Assembly: GCA_024364735.1 (NCBI GenBank)
Contig: JAGFNQ010004031.1
Span: 179,718 to 243,717, forward strand
Reading direction: 5' to 3'
DNA length: 64,000 bases
From: Boesenbergia rotunda
Taxonomy: Eukaryota > Streptophyta > Magnoliopsida > Zingiberales > Zingiberaceae
The position numbers were made by a program, and so were the translations under genes. The notes beneath the pieces were generated by a model. The model worked only from the letters and a program-made list of their open reading frames with translations, did no database searches and was not told where the DNA came from. Shown here piece after piece: positions 63,612-64,000 of the stretch; the stretch's first letter is position 1, and each line of letters opens with the position of its first letter.

Positions 63612-64000
63612 ATGGCAAGAGGACGTCCCAGAACTGTCCGAAATGAGGAGCAGACTCCTAGAGAGCAGGAGTCCACTGAGTCAGCACCACCCACAGATCT
63701 TCAAGGAGTGGTGGCCCAGCTTCAGAGGCAACTTGCTGAGCAGCAGCAAGTCATTGCTGCCTTGATGGCTAATCAGCAAGCCACCCCTGTTGCCACGCCA
63801 GTGGCGCCAGTGGCACAAGTAGCGACACCAGCGGTGACAGAGACTCCCCCAGTACCTCTGACAAGAGAAGTGAGACAGGAAGCATATCTGATCCAGTGGC
63901 AGAGACTGAAGCCCGAGAATTTTTCTGGCACAAGTGAACCATGGGATGCTCAGGCATGGTTCAAAACGGTGGAAAGTATAATGGAGTTACTGGACTGGCA
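63612..64000 (+). CDS. gag: Chromovirus gag, N-terminal part (open at window end)
   Basis: ATG 63612 is the first Met after a 250-bp leader. The frame is open for 129 codons to the window edge. It begins MARGRPRTVRNEEQ, basic and disordered. A Gln-rich helix VVAQLQRQLAEQQQVIAALM (about residues 34-53) probably forms a coiled coil, followed by an Ala/Val/Pro/Thr-rich linker. Then comes the start of the retrotransposon gag domain, with LKPENFSG and AWFKTVESIMELL (about 102-128). Gag assembles the particle around element RNA. No stop or frameshift is seen in this part, and its composition is less AT-rich than the surrounding DNA. In Tekay/Del elements gag and pol usually form one long ORF, so pol with a chromodomain integrase would be expected beyond the window. 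Confidence 0.88.
   Translation, partial: MARGRPRTVRNEEQTPREQESTESAPPTDLQGVVAQLQRQLAEQQQVIAALMANQQATPVATPVAPVAQVATPAVTETPPVPLTREVRQEAYLIQWQRLKPENFSGTSEPWDAQAWFKTVESIMELLDW

Larger units (their letters stand above)
61135..64000 (+). mobile_element. 5' part of a Ty3/gypsy chromovirus (Tekay/Del-like), running off the window
   Basis: The LTR (61135-63346) is followed by an initiator-Met primer site and a gag frame that is still open at the window end. LTR ends TGTAACGCCCC..GGTCGTCACA and gag wording around LKPENFSGTSEPWDAQAWF are typical of Tekay/Del chromoviruses. The 3' half and the TSD partner are outside the window. Confidence 0.88.

Overview
The window is repeat-dense nuclear DNA of a flowering plant. 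The retrotransposon lineages suggest a monocot, but the species cannot be fixed from the sequence. I see no convincing host gene, rRNA, functional tRNA, CRISPR array or bacterial-type gene. Almost every base belongs to LTR retrotransposons, solo LTRs, small DNA transposons, one SINE, or decayed DNA between them. Several elements are bounded by matching target-site duplications (TSDs), so the order of insertion can be read.

Layout. 1-533 is a decayed chromovirus-type LTR piece. 1073-1241 is a relic related to a foldback MITE found at 54.8 kb. 1247-9838 is a complete but decayed Ty1/copia element (Angela/BARE-like; 2.07-kb LTRs; TSD AGAGA). 11437-11660 is a tRNA-derived SINE with a 17-bp TSD. 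11743-26333 is an unusual Ty3/gypsy Tat-like composite whose two 957-bp LTRs face each other as inverted repeats. Its left LTR was later split by a young, nearly intact Sirevirus (12511-20195; TSD TAGTC; gag and pol in one frame with two TAG stops). 26818-41853 is a second Tat-like element on the minus strand. It has direct LTRs, a candidate primer site and a PPT, but no gag or pol; it holds two tandem antisense genes (aORF-A, aORF-B) on the plus strand. Into it have inserted a Sirevirus-type solo LTR (32848-34268; TSD ATCCC) and a 4-kb LTR derivative (36122-40099; TSD GCGTG).

From 42 kb on, a DNA transposon marked by many GTAGCAGCTAC-like motifs and carrying a plant-mobile-domain-like gene (58335-60700) appears to be split by later insertions. 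These are a minus-strand chromovirus solo LTR (43246-46530; TSD CTTGT), a non-autonomous Sirevirus-like element with an unrecognised zinc-knuckle/Asn-Asp-rich ORF (46785-52878), a minus-strand LTR plus gag fragment (52879-55960) carrying a 382-bp foldback MITE (TSD TATTTTCAT), further LTR debris (55961-58183), and the 5' part of a chromovirus (61135 to the window end) whose gag runs off the edge.

The best candidates for something undescribed are: the inverted-LTR Tat composite; the gag/pol-less Tat element built around two related, intron-bearing antisense genes with their own TATA boxes; the non-autonomous element with the zinc-knuckle/Asn-rich ORF and five repeated 3' modules; and one palindrome, CAGTCGACTG, arrayed in LTRs of two unrelated superfamilies.
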